From NCBI RefSeq assembly GCF_019279795.1, contig NC_056744.1, forward strand, positions 900,299,904 to 900,363,903: a DNA stretch of 64,000 bases, written 5' to 3'. The position numbers and the translations under genes are program-made. Below, piece after piece: positions 23,495-34,725 of the stretch (positions are counted from its first letter, which is position 1; each line of letters begins with the position of its first letter). The stretch comes from Protopterus annectens (taxonomy: Eukaryota > Chordata > Ceratodontiformes > Protopteridae). The notes under the pieces were generated by a model, which was given only the letters and a program-made list of their open reading frames with translations, was not told the origin of the DNA and did no database searches.

Positions 23495-23793
23495 TGTGAT
23501 GCTCGTGTCCTGGCCCAGCAATCAAGGGGCGTCAATCCTCACCACTAACACCAGTGAGGGGCATCTCATATAGGAGGAAAGGATAACAAATACAAACAGT
23601 AAAGTGCAATTTCCCTTAAGAGCACACAGAGATCACAGTCAATCCAGGGCTGGTCACTCCCTTGCTCTCCAGGTCTCCAATAAGACTCCCCACTAGCACA
23701 GCTATATGTTCCAGATCTCAGCCTAGTGGGCAAGCTAAAACCTCCAGCACCCTCTCTGTCCAACCAGTGCTTCATGTCCCTGCCCAAGTAGCT

Positions 23794-23884
<91 letters not shown>

Positions 23885-24497
23885 TGAGATAAGAGTTTAT
23901 ACAACCACACAGACTCTCCTGGGGAAGGCTGGCGCATACTCTCCAGCTGTGCCCCTTTTTCCCAGAATATACGGTAGTATCAGCTGCCCCCACCCACTAA
24001 TATTTATCAGCTACTCAAAGGCCCTTAAAAGGGTGTCCAATTATTACTGCGCAATATTTTTATCCAACTGGTAATTGTGACTAAACAGTCAAGTCTTATT
24101 AGAGTGACTTGGTACAGGATCACTAAATACATGCAATGTACTTTAGAGCTTAAATTATCTCTACACAAAACGGCCACAGTTAAAAGGGTTTAAAATATTT
24201 AATAATCAAGAGTTCAGAGATCACAGAGAAATACTTGAAATAATTCAGTAGTGCAGTTCTGACATCATAGAAAAACACTTAGTCTAATCTTTATAGTTTC
24301 TAGCTATGTCTAAGAGAAAACACAAATCTAAGATAAACTTACATATAGAGCAAAGGAAGTGCTGAGTTGGATGGTCAAGACAAAAATGCTTAATGCTCTC
24401 TGATTCTCTCTGTTTTTAAAATCACATTTGTGGTTCACATTACATATCAGACTGTCATCAGGCAGTTCTATGGCAAGATCAACTGTCCCCTCTATGT
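23495..24497 (-). repeat. 5' LTR of the Gmr1-like element, truncated
   Basis: It matches the 3' LTR from its terminal GCATCACA at 23495 outward, including the (CA)n block and the sequence around 24335-24445. It continues into the first roughly 50 bp of the same L2 insertion, then similarity ends abruptly at 24497. The U3 start is therefore missing, so the target duplication cannot be checked. Visible differences from the other LTR are many, so the insertion is not recent. Confidence 0.82.
23795..23882. repeat. (CA)n microsatellite in the 5' LTR
   Basis: About 88 bases of CA repeat at the same LTR position as 15711-15783, expanded by about seven units. Confidence 0.97.
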
Positions 24498-24955
24498 TAG
24501 ATAAGATATACATAAAAATGGATGATTATAAAACCAGGACTGAGTGGAGGATGTAAGATATGGAACAAGAACTCAGGCAACACTTGAATGATTTATGTAA
24601 CTACATAGTGATATGTGACAAGCAGATACTCTAGTGGTATTTAGAGTAGCTGGAAATATGGCTGACTGACCTTAAGAACAGGACACACTGGAAAAGTCTT
24701 CACTTAGTTAGTATTCCTAAGAGGAGGGGCATCCTATGGTCTTGATGAGAAGTTCAACCACATGTGCAACAGATCTACCTGAATCTGAAATTCAGATCAG
24801 GATGGCTTATACAATATGTATCCCTGGAATGCCAGCTAACTTGAAGAGACCTCAGCAGAAGACTGTAAGATTTGCCACCTATGCATTGAAAGACCATATC
24901 CTTTTGCAGCTTTGGGAAGAGGCAAAAGGTGCTTTTGTGAGGACACTAGAGTATG
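24498..24955. other. Unassigned sequence
   Basis: No clear gene. A 75-codon plus-strand frame at 24736-24963 resembles nothing I recognise. It may belong to an older retroelement. Confidence 0.4.
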
Positions 24956-25640
24956 TATCATAGAATCATAGTATCATAGGAGAATACTAAGCAAATGACC
25001 CTAAAGGGCCTTTTTAGGCCTAGCAATCCTTGCTATGAATATTAGAAAGGTATTGATCCCTTAAGTTTTGTGGAGGCTATATAAACTTATGGATGAGTGG
25101 TCAAGCATTTACAAGCTTCTTTCCTCTAATAGAGACATAGGTGCCAGACTTGTGACAAATTTACAGTTCCCCATCTACTGATCCAGGTTTTGCTTAAATA
25201 AAGCCACTGTAGTACTTGTGTCTGCCTTGGATGGGTTAATACTCTGCAAACTTACACTGCATAACTGCTCCTTGCCTTGCTTGAACACATCCAGAGTTAC
25301 TACATGGGGGAATAGGGTACAAGTATGTCACAATTAATGGAAGAACTTTGCTGCACGTGGATGGTAAACCTGTTCCAGAGAAAGGGTAGCCTCTGTGACA
25401 CATACTTGTCCCTCCAGACTGCCCTATTTTTGTTACAGGTGAGATTTAGGTCCGTGAATTGGGTGTTTCAAATGCCATTTGTTTTGTGCATGTGCAACTG
25501 GTCCATTAAGACTAGATTAGAGAGCATAAGTTCCTTTGCAGCAGCCTGTAAGATGCCAAGTATAAGGACACGCTCCTATGCCTTTAATAGGACTATAATG
25601 CAGACACCTGGAGGAAAAAAAGGCTAATTTATCCTCATGA
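24956..25640 (-). mobile_element. CR1-like LINE 3' fragment
   Basis: The minus strand reads VWRDKYVSQRLPFLWNRF (about 25420), the CR1 C-terminal block, then the 3' UTR with the shared AGGCCTAAAAA..GGCC segment. The end at 24956 is ATCATAG-type 8-bp repeats, reading ATTCTATG on the element strand, the known CR1 terminal repeat. 5' truncated and broken by stops. Confidence 0.78.
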
Positions 25641-25810
25641 TGCAGGTATGCATAGTAAAGAAAGTGACATTTTGAATGCTGTATCCATCTTATTTTAAGA
25701 TCTTCCTTCTGACTGGTGAAACAAAATGTTTCTGGATACTAAGCAAGTGAAGAGGCACTGGAGCAGTGGGGAGTATATTAGCATGAGGGGTGAAGACTGT
25801 TTAATAATGT

Positions 25811-26065
25811 CATAGGTTCATAGGTTTTTACCAGGCTAATGATCACAAGAGATTTTTAAGCCTAGCTATGCATTCCAAAAACTTTTCATTTTCCCTTAGC
25901 TTCATGAGTTCATAGCTAATTACTACACTAACTGCCTTAATGGGCCATTCAAAGGTGAAAATCAAACATTGCATCTTGTGTCTGTGAATCTAACACCTTA
26001 ACCATTATGCATATGCGGATTTGAACCCATTGCAGTGGGCATCACACCAATGAAATGGCAACCAC
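25811..26065 (-). mobile_element. tRNA-headed SINE with CR1-type tail
   Basis: The minus strand starts with a tRNA-like region (GCATAATGGTTAAGGTG resembling an A box, GTTTGATTTTC resembling a B box, about 26010-25960). It ends with the CR1 3' UTR segment (GGCTTAAAAATC..CCTGG) and two CCTATGAA repeats at 25812-25830. The tail is short compared with the full CR1 copies. Head and body boundaries are approximate. Confidence 0.6.
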
Positions 26066-26371
26066 ATAACCAATTTAATACATTCTCAGTACATGCGGGG
26101 GGGGGGGGCATTCTTGACCTTGTGGTTGTCAAATTTTACAATGAATGTGTAAGAAGGAGGAATCACTATTCAAAATGAAGAGCAACAGCTTCTAGACCAT
26201 CCTAATGAAGGGAAAAAAAAGCACTGGTTCTTTTATCTTTGCTGAAGCAGAGGTTTTGCCAGAAGGATAAGATTATTCTTATGGTGAAATCAAAATAGAT
26301 GGAGGTAAGCTTATATTCTGGACATGTGGAGCACTGAGGACTTAGTATAACTATGGTGATAAGAGTTTAAT

Positions 26372-26487
26372 CTTCTTCTTCTTTCGGCTTTTCCCAGTCA
26401 CTGCAGCGGATTACCTGTCCATTCATGATTGGCAGTAGAGTTTTACAGTGTCAAGTTATCAGCATGGAGCCCAACCTTCCACAGAAG

Positions 26488-26573
<86 letters not shown>

Positions 26574-26774
26574 GGCCAATTTAGAGTGTCCAACCCACCT
26601 ACAGCATGTCTTTGGGATGTGGGAGGAAACCAGAGCACCTGGAGGAAACCCACGTGACCACAGGGAGGACATGCAGACTCTGCACAGAAGGCAGCCCAGC
26701 CAAGGATCGAACCAGGGAACCTTTTGCGATGAGGTAACAACGCTAACCACTGCAGCACTGCGTCTGCCTGATGT
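26372..26774 (-). mobile_element. tRNA-headed SINE with internal (CA)n
   Basis: Head at 26760 with CTGCAGTGGTTAGCG (A-box-like) and GGTTCGATCC (B box). The middle holds CTCCCACATCCCAAAGACAT, the tail GGGAAAAGCCGAAAG and (AAG)n. A near-perfect 12-bp duplication, TAAGAGTTTAAT / TAAGAGATTAAT, flanks it at 26360-26371 and 26775-26786. A (CA)n block at 26489-26569 sits inside the body. Related to the SINEs at 7660 and 38296. Confidence 0.85.
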
Positions 26775-26786
26775 TAAGAGATTAAT

Positions 26787-27956
26787 AAAGTATTAAAAAG
26801 AAGAATGGAATGGAGAAAAAAAAATTGTACATTCTGTAGCGAATGACTACTAGGAAAATAACATTTAATTTTTGGCTATACTACACCTATAATTTTGTTA
26901 TTGGAAGTTTATACATTAATGAAGTGGGGTACACAGTTAGGAGTTATGGAGTCCATTAAGGTAACTTAAATGCTGAGGCTCTGACATTGAAGAGGGAGGT
27001 GCACCAGTAGAGGTGTGCATGTAAGTGTTTTCCATGGATACAAAAGATGGATGAAGAGCCACCGTAACAAAGGATAGCATACACAAGAATATGGCACTCT
27101 CATAAAAAGATGGTCTAAATGGGATTATTTTCTATACCCTGTATTTGCTGTTAAAAAGAAACATTTATCTGCATGTCACATAGCCTGCTGTGTATATCTA
27201 GATTACTAACTCATCCTAAGTTACATGTCAGAGTATTTGGATACCATGTATGAGGGACACTTAGGGACTTTAAGAATGAAGTGTCAGTTCTTTGGTTTGC
27301 TCAGTATCTTGAAACTGACACACTCATCAAAGACTTGACAAATAGTTCCATGGGATAACAAATGGTTCAAATGCAGATTTGTGAATGGCTGCCAACACTG
27401 TGATGGTATATCCAGACTGCTTTTGCAGGGTCATGTATGGGCATAATGCTCTTGCTTACTATGGTTACCCACTCCACTTTGTTAAATTTTGTTTCCAGTC
27501 ACTTAACTACCATAGAACATATTTCTACTATGCTGCAAATTATGTTTGCAAGTGGTCTGTCAGAGCAAGTTGTCAATAAACATTAGCTAAGTTTAATTAA
27601 AAAGTAAAATGTTTGTAAACCCATATGCCATAAAGCACATTACATATGTTCCTCACCAGTTTTACAAATGTTATACATAAAATTAGCATGTAAAAACATT
27701 TGCAATGCTCACCTACACAGACATGCAGTATCAGTATAAGACAATTGGGTTTTGACAAAGCATCAAATGGTCCAAATCAGATCCTAACATGGATGGACGA
27801 TGAGGGCTCTTACCACCAATACTACACCTTAACAGTTCAAGTACATGCTGATTATCTCCATAACCAAAGAGTACTCTTTAAGCCTGGAGTGGGGGGGGGG
27901 GGATTGCATTTCAATGAAGCTGCAAAGGATTTCAGGAACTGCTTGTTAGAGTGACC

Positions 27957-27987
<31 letters not shown>

Positions 27988-28779
27988 CGAGAATTTTTTC
28001 TTTAACAGGTAAAAGCTTACAAATGTTTTCTTGAGAATAGTTATGCGTGGCTTGTTTCTGAGTGCTGGCAACCTGGGCTTGATCTTCAAATCATCCCTTG
28101 TTTAAAGGTTTTCTTTTTGTGAGCGGTTGAGTTCCTGGTGTTTTTGTTCTCATTCCCCCCCTTTTGGTTCACTATTTTCACCTTTGATTTGTGAGGCAGT
28201 GGTGCAGTAGCTATTTAGGGTTACTGCTTTTGCGTGGTGCTTTACCTTCAAGTAGTATGTTCTTGTTCCATCTGGTTAGGGCTGCTTTTGTCTGTGCCCT
28301 ACCCTTTCGAAACACATTGCACATTTTTCTTGTTTTTCTTTGTTCATTTTAAAAAAAAATAATAATAAAAAATAAAAAGGAGCATTAACCCAGTAAGTAA
28401 AAGTAATGAGTTTCTGGATAGGAACCTGATATTATTCACCAGTTCTCATTTGTTTATTTTTTTAGTGTTCTTTTATCCTTTGTTCCGCTATGTAGTTAAA
28501 CCTCCTGAGTACTTTCTTTGGTGTTATTTGTAGTTTCCCACTCACAGGTTCTGAGTCAGGCACTCTGTTTGAACATCTTGAGACTTCTGCCCTTTAGGAT
28601 TCCTGTCAGATGGAATCCTAGACTTAAGGTGGGGGCTTGAGCAAATGAGCATCTGCTGAAGCAAAAAAAAAAAAAAAAGAGTTGGTGTGCTCTGCTACTT
28701 TATGGATTTGGTGTATTACTTTTCATTGTACAATTCATATTCAGCTCAATATTTGAGCTATCTTATTATTCTTTATTTT
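26787..28779. other. Unassigned sequence with homopolymer runs
   Basis: No convincing gene. There is a G run near 27890-27901, a 27-nt A run at 27960-27986, and A-rich patches near 28350 and 28665. These could be tails of old retroposed copies, but no body could be identified. Confidence 0.4.
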
Positions 28780-28888
28780 TTTCCAAACACATTTATTGAT
28801 TTATCACTTGTGACATTGGCAAATTTACATTCATATAAAAGTAATCAAACTATATTAACATAACAAACATTATACTTCACATATATTG

Positions 28889-29559
28889 TTCAAAAAAATC
28901 ACTGCTCAAACCATAAGAGTCTGTGCATGAAACAAGAAAAAATATGTAACAAACAACATGCACAGGCTCACCACGGGGAGGAGAGACACACAACATACCA
29001 AGTCCAGTAGCGTAGCTTTTATTTTTAAAAAAAAAAGTACACAAGATGGCTTTTCGCATATAAAACATATGCTTCTTCAGATCTTAAACTAAAATGAAAC
29101 TTGACTGCTTTATATACACAAGCTATAGAATCTAAAATGATGCATCAAACAATTATACAATTAAACAATTTACTAGAAAAATCCAATTAGTTAATAGGCA
29201 ACTTGCCAGATACAGACACTGCAGCCAACTCACATTTCCAATAAAAAGGGTGTCAGAATAAAGCAGAGAAGAATCTGCAAAAAACTAATTAAACCAAGAC
29301 CTAAAAGCACAAATGTTGAAACATGAATATATATAGGACTATACAAATATATATATATGAACATAAATAAAAACATTGCCAAAATCAAAAACAGAATCAT
29401 AATGCTCTGAAAACAAGATAACATAAGTAAAAGACATGCCTTTATATGCGAAAGCGCTCATCTTGTACTCGTTTTTTAAGGAATAAAAGTTTCGCTACTG
29501 GACTTTATTTGGTACGTGCCTCCTTTCTCCGTGGTGAGCCTGTACGTGTTGTTTGTTAC
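28889..29559. mobile_element. Inverted-repeat insertion derived from Penelope-like 3' ends
   Basis: A roughly 120-bp imperfect inverted repeat lies at 28945-29067 and 29437-29559, each arm reading outward through GAAA..CATCTTGT, AATAAAAG and CCAGTAGCG to TGTTTGTTAC. The middle is about 370 bp and A/T-rich without a readable protein. A perfect 15-bp direct repeat, ACTTCACATATATTG, lies at 28874-28888 and 29560-29574, so it is a discrete insertion. The left arm has a hammerhead-like core. Confidence 0.75.
29040..29086 (-). ncRNA. Hammerhead-ribozyme-like motif
   Basis: Minus strand: stem I AAGAU/AUCUU, core CTGAAGA (29074-29080), a 6-bp stem GCAUAU/AUAUGC, then GAAA (29052-29055). Stem III is degenerate (AGCC). 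The opposite arm of this insertion keeps GAAAGCGCTC but lacks CTGANGA. AATAAAAG follows. Confidence 0.6.
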
Positions 29560-30930
29560 ACTTCACATATATTGCTATATATCATATAACCTAAGCAATA
29601 TTGTATAAATTATTCAATTCCTTACTTTTTTTAATACAAGAAACATCTTTATTAAAACGTCACTTACTAAATAGGCAATCATATATTTATTTAAATGAAA
29701 ACTAACCACACCAACACAGTCCTAGTTGCAAGAATTTTACATCATTAACCATAGACACACTCCCAGTTGCAAACATTATACACCACTTATAATCTAACCA
29801 ATCTTTCTCACTCAAACATTGTATAGCTTATTTCAGTCCTGCTGCCTTTTAAGCCTAATTCATCCCTTGTATGTATTGTTCCTACAGTTCCATTTTTTTC
29901 CTATGTAGTTTGCTCCTACCCTTTTCTAAAGATCTCAGTTTCAGTTGTTTTACCTCTGTTACTATATTCACTACTTCCAGTATAGTTGGTTTAGATTTTG
30001 ATTTCCATTTTCTAGTAACTGCTTTTTTGGTAGCCTCCATTATTAGATACACCAAGGCCTTACCAAGTCTAGGCAATTCTGATTCTGTATCATATCTCAT
30101 AAAATCATCTACCTTATCAGACCAATCTGTCCACCCAGCATCTCCGACAGTGCAACCCGCAGGGAATTCCTAAAGTCTGCAGACTTACTGCACTCCTAGA
30201 AAATATGTTCCCAATTACCTTTTTCATTCCCTTCACACCTCCAACATTTGCTGTCTGCCAGAGGAAAAATTCTATATCTGTAAACATATCCAGGCAAAAA
30301 TCCTAAATCTTCTAGATTTTGTTGCATATTTGGGAGACATACATATATTCTTCCATTGTTTATTTGTGAATTGCTTATCCAGTCTCTCTTCCCAATCCTT
30401 TCTAACCTCCTCTGATTGATTCTTATCATGCAATATTTTATATGCTTTACTAATTATTCCTTTTTTAATGACAGCTTCTGTTCAAGATTCTGTTAAAAAC
30501 TCTACCAGTGTTGGTCTTTCATTTAGAACTCCCCTATTTCTTTCTCTTTGCCTATACTCTGATATCAATCCTTGATAGGGAAGGCAATCTCTAACCTGCA
30601 GTCCAAATAAATTACTGGCCTCTTCCCATTCTATCATCTTTACCTCTCTAGTTACTTGCTCCCAATACCATAGTTCCTTTGCCAGTTTTCTCCAATAAAT
30701 TCCAGCCCCTTCTTGCCTATTATCTATATCTCTAATTGTAGTTGTTCCTATTGGTAGAATCTACTTTCTCCATTCCCATGTTGGCTTAGTTCTTAGAAAA
30801 TGTTCTGCTACTTTATGGATGTAATATTTTGTTTAAGTATTGTTATTCTCCTTAAAGGCCTGCATCCAAAATCCCAGTCTCTCCTTGTTTCTTGAGCTTC
30901 TCCCTTGGTTCATCAGTCTTATTATTCTTT

Positions 30931-32189
30931 ATTAATCATTATACATATATAACTATATAGAGGAACGGAGAAGGTGACAGATGCTTTAGTTTACATATCA
31001 GGAGCGTACTTTTTAACTTCTCCTGATAATCAGGGGTTTTCCTGATTTGTTTCAGTTTTAGCTCTTTCCCTCTTAATCCCTCTTAAAACTGGTGACTTAA
31101 AAATGATGATTCCTTAAACTTAGACAATGTCAATAAAGAATGTCAACAATTGGATTTATAGAGTTTTTTTACTCCAGAAAATGTATATTAATTCACATTT
31201 TTTCACATTTGGTATTCCTCAGGTTAGCTGTACTAATATTTATGTGTCCCTCCTGTCTCCGATTATATCTGCATTTCTCGCTGTTTCAGTTTACCTTTGT
31301 CCCTGATGCATTAAAGTGATATCAGTAGCCTTATTTTAAATTATGTATATGTTTTGACTTCAGCTAACAGGAAAGGGTAGCAAACAGGAATTTGGGGTTT
31401 AGGCTTCCATTTACTAGTCTTCTATATTTAATATATATTAGGCAGGCTGCACATTGTAATGTTTTGGTTTATTATATTATAATTCTTCGATGCTTTATCC
31501 AGTAGATCATGAGTTCACATATTTTGATCATTAATAGAAATGTTGCACTTCATTAAATTCACTCTAAAACAGATACTTGAAAGGCGAGTGGAAGTAATAT
31601 AAATTCAGTTAAATGACTTATGATAGTCTTTCCACCTTTGGGTGATCCTTGAAACATAGGCGTGCTTAAACATTTTGAGTCGCTCAATATTTTATTCCAT
31701 GCTTAGGGGGCATACGTGCTAAGTTCTGTTTCTGCTCTTACCTAAATCTTAACAATTAGTTTTGGTCTCCTCAACAGGGTGTATTTATTTAAGATGGGAA
31801 TTTTACTGCAATTATTTTAGGATATTAATCATTCAGGCTATTAATATGTTCACTTTTACATATAACAGTATTATTTATTTTAGGTTTACATGTCATTTCT
31901 TTAGTTAAGCTACTTTGCTTAATAATTGAGTTTTCTTTGAGCACTTCAGATTCTGTGTATCATTAAGCATCATGTGTTTTTATTATCTTCTCACTTTTAT
32001 TGGTTTGGAGTTACAGTGGGTTCAATAAGTTACTCAGGTAAGTATTTATTTATCTCTATGCTTTGGGTCTTAAGGTAGGATCATTATCTAACAACTTTAG
32101 TTGCATTATAGATATAATCAGGTTTCCAAGTGAATATTGTTAAGATAAAGTAGAATTATGAGTGACAATAATTATTTTTTCGCTCTTCC
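30931..32189. other. Unassigned A/T-rich sequence
   Basis: Nothing recognisable as a gene or repeat. It may be the 5' region of the DIRS-like element that starts somewhere before 32190. Confidence 0.35.
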
Positions 32190-32653
32190 TCTCTTTTCCT
32201 CTCTTAGCATCAGAAGGAAAAGGATAGTGTGGGAATGGCAGATTTTCAGGCAAGATGAGAGGTCCTTGCATCTCAAGCCGAGGCATTGACTGAAGAGGCA
32301 ATGATAGCTCAAAACCACAACAGGAATTCTATGGTCATCCGGGGCAAAAGAACTCATGCAGAGCAGTAGATAGTAGAGCAGTTTGTGTAGGCACCACATG
32401 AGAACTGAGTATGATCAGAGAAAAATAAAGGAGGGAAGGATCTAGTTGTGGGCGAATGTGTGGTGACAGCATCAGTATCTGAAAAGCCAGCTGGTTCATC
32501 AGGCAACACATCTGATTTGTTTACTGAGGAAGTGGGTTTGGCCCAGACAGTTGAAGAATATTCAAGGAATTTTCTGAAGACTTTATCAGAAGAGAACAGA
32601 GCTGCAGTGTTTGATTTATTTATTGATAAAAGTTTTAAAATGACAGAGAGACA
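32190..32653 (+). other. Possible ORF1 (gag-like) remnant of the DIRS-like element
   Basis: A pyrimidine tract ending CTCTCTTAG at about 32208 looks like a splice acceptor. Downstream the plus strand has broken frames, the longest at 32448-32653 reading LAQTVEEYSRNFLKTLSEEN. I do not recognise the protein. Its place, upstream of DIRS RT once the SINE and CR1 are removed, makes a gag-like ORF1 plausible. Confidence 0.35.
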
Positions 32654-33483
32654 ATTTATTTATTTAACATTTGCTGACTGGGAAATCTGAGTAGGACAAA
32701 GCCTATTTTTGCAGCGGTCCAGGGAGAAACACTTCAGATGCGTGTCTTTGGAATGTGGGAGGAAACCCACGGGAATGCAGGGAGGACATACAGATCATAG
32801 GATCATAGGAGGTTACTAGGCTATTGGCCCTGAGGCCCCTATAAGCCTAGCCAAAAGTTTAGCCCATGTTTAGACAAGTCAGCACCCAAAACCCCTGTCC
32901 AGCAGGGACACAGGTGGAATCCCAGGGGTATATTTTCTGTTTCCCATCCAGTTATCCAGGTTGCACTTAAAAAGGATAATGAGGTCATCTGCTTGACATG
33001 GAGATGGAATCTATTCCACAGATGGGGGATCTCTGGGACACAAATCTGTCCCACCAACAAGTCCTATTGATATTACAGACCAGGTTGAGGTTGCACATAT
33101 GGGTTGCTCGAGTGGAGCTTGACTTGCAGATATGCAGCAGTCCCATCAAAGCGGTGTCTGAGATTGATTTATATGCAAAACACAGTTCACCCCTGAGGAG
33201 TCTGCTTCAAACTGAGTAGAGGGCTAGAGCTTTCAGCCTATCTGTGTACGGTTAGGGTAGGTGTTTGAGGCCCTCGATTCTCCTGGCGAGGAACCCTTAT
33301 GGTCTTTCCAGCTGTTGCATGTGCTTTGCGAGGTACATGCCAAAGGGGGCATTGTACTCAATAATTGGCCTTATAAGGGAAGAATACAGGAACGTTATGA
33401 CCTCTTTGTCCCTGAATGAGCTACCCTTACTTATGAGGTGAGCCATGTAGAAAGCTTTTCTTACAATGGAAGCAACGTGGTGG

Positions 33484-34725
33484 TCAAAAGTCAGGTTGCT
33501 GGGTGCCCAAATCGCTCACTACTGATTGTGTACTTAGGACATTGTTATTAATGTGATAATATGTGGGGATGTCATTCTCCCCAAAGGGGATGATGATACA
33601 TTTTTTGGCATTCAGCTTGAGACCATGTTTCTGGCACCACTCATTTGTTTGGCTGAGACCCTCTTGGAGGACATCTCCATCACTTGGGGAATTGATGACT
33701 GCACCCAGCTTGCAGTCATCTGCAAACTTGGTCAGCCATAGTCCACTGGTTTTGGTCTGTACTCCAGAGAAGTATATCCTGAATAACAGAGGCCCCAAGA
33801 CCGATCCCTGGGGTACGCCACTCGTTACGGGTCGAATGCTTGAGGTGACTTCCCCTATTTTGATTAGGTGGGTTCTATCAGTGAGCCAGTTTGCTACCCA
33901 TCTGGTAACATAAGGATTGATGCCTAGTTGAGAGAGTTTATCTACTATGCCTGAGTGGGGAATAGTGTCGAAGGCTTTGCCCAGGTCAAGGTAGGTAGTG
34001 TGCATTGTCTTCCCCTCGCCCATGGCTTTGATGACTGTCTCAAAGAATTCAATCAGATTTAACAGACATGACCTCGCCTTGACAAAGCCAAACTGTGTGG
34101 GGTCGAGTGTTTGGTGGTTGCCAATGCCCCTGTTAATGAGATCCATGATAATCCATTCCATGGCCTTGCAGATCAGGCTAGTTAGGTGGATGGGTCTGTA
34201 ATATCCCAGATTGGTGGATGCTCCACCTTTGTGTAAAGGGATGACAGTGGCTGACCTCCACCCAGCTGTGACAAAACTGGTACCCAGGCTTTGGCTGAAT
34301 AGGGTGCCTAATGGTGCTGCAAGTTCATGCCTGAGTTCATGTAGGATGCTGCCAGGGATGTTACTGGGTCCCATAGAGGCTGTATTTTTTGCCTTAGAGA
34401 GGGCAGTGATGACCTGTTCACTAGAGATAATGAGTGAGGGCAGGTACTGGGGATGTCCTGGTTTACTGATGGGGGAAGGAGGGGAAAAGTTTTCACTGAA
34501 TCTGTCAGCCAGTAGATTGGCTATATCTACAGCATTTGTGTATGTGGTGTCCTTGACCACCAGTTCTGAACAGATTTGGATGCTTCCTTTGAGATTATGG
34601 ACATATGTGAAGAAGGCTTTATGACTGTCTCTAGTAGATGTGGCCAATTTGGACTTGAAATTGGTTTTAGAGGTTTCACTAGTGCTCTTATTTGCTTGTT
34701 CAGGGTAAGGAGAGATTGCTTCCAA
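33484..34725 (-). CDS. CR1-like reverse transcriptase, 413-codon open frame
   Basis: This frame covers RT from its N-terminal approach to the thumb. Motifs in order are PLHKGGASTNLGYYRPIHLT (about residue 165), QFGFVKARSCLLNL (about 210), TYLDLGKAFDTIPHSGI (about 240), TSGVPQGSVLGPLLF (about 310), and the catalytic KFADDCKLGA (about 340). All are intact. The first ATG is internal to the ORF2 protein, so it is not a natural start. The natural protein would begin with the endonuclease, now frameshifted at about 34725, and continue past 33484, where a frameshift precedes the C-terminal block (WNRFHLHVKQ near 33010). RT copies the element's RNA at the nicked target. Confidence 0.85.
   Translation of the reverse strand: MEAISPYPEQANKSTSETSKTNFKSKLATSTRDSHKAFFTYVHNLKGSIQICSELVVKDTTYTNAVDIANLLADRFSENFSPPSPISKPGHPQYLPSLIISSEQVITALSKAKNTASMGPSNIPGSILHELRHELAAPLGTLFSQSLGTSFVTAGWRSATVIPLHKGGASTNLGYYRPIHLTSLICKAMEWIIMDLINRGIGNHQTLDPTQFGFVKARSCLLNLIEFFETVIKAMGEGKTMHTTYLDLGKAFDTIPHSGIVDKLSQLGINPYVTRWVANWLTDRTHLIKIGEVTSSIRPVTSGVPQGSVLGPLLFRIYFSGVQTKTSGLWLTKFADDCKLGAVINSPSDGDVLQEGLSQTNEWCQKHGLKLNAKKCIIIPFGENDIPTYYHINNNVLSTQSVVSDLGTQQPDF

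Larger units (their letters stand above)
28780..30930 (-). mobile_element. L1-like LINE C-terminal fragment, interrupted
   Basis: The minus strand carries the C-terminal ORF2 region of the same family as 6211-9930. It includes CRCEGN-like ADSKCWRCEGNEKGNWEHIF (30260-30196), the L1 C-terminal Cys-rich motif, with the preceding GFLPGYVYRYRIFPL. The 3' UTR runs to about 28780. A 670-bp PLE-derived inverted-repeat insertion at 28889-29559 interrupts the UTR. 5' truncated near 30930. Confidence 0.75.

Noticed and set aside
25955-26065. True tRNA gene (also 26700-26760, 36040-36124, 38296-38370, 54820-54905)
   Set aside because: Only A- and B-box-like parts are present. The cloverleaf does not close and each is joined to a SINE body.
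34211-34624. 137-codon plus-strand frame and others at 33563-34201
   Set aside because: They are shadows of the CR1 RT frame at 33484-34725 on the minus strand.
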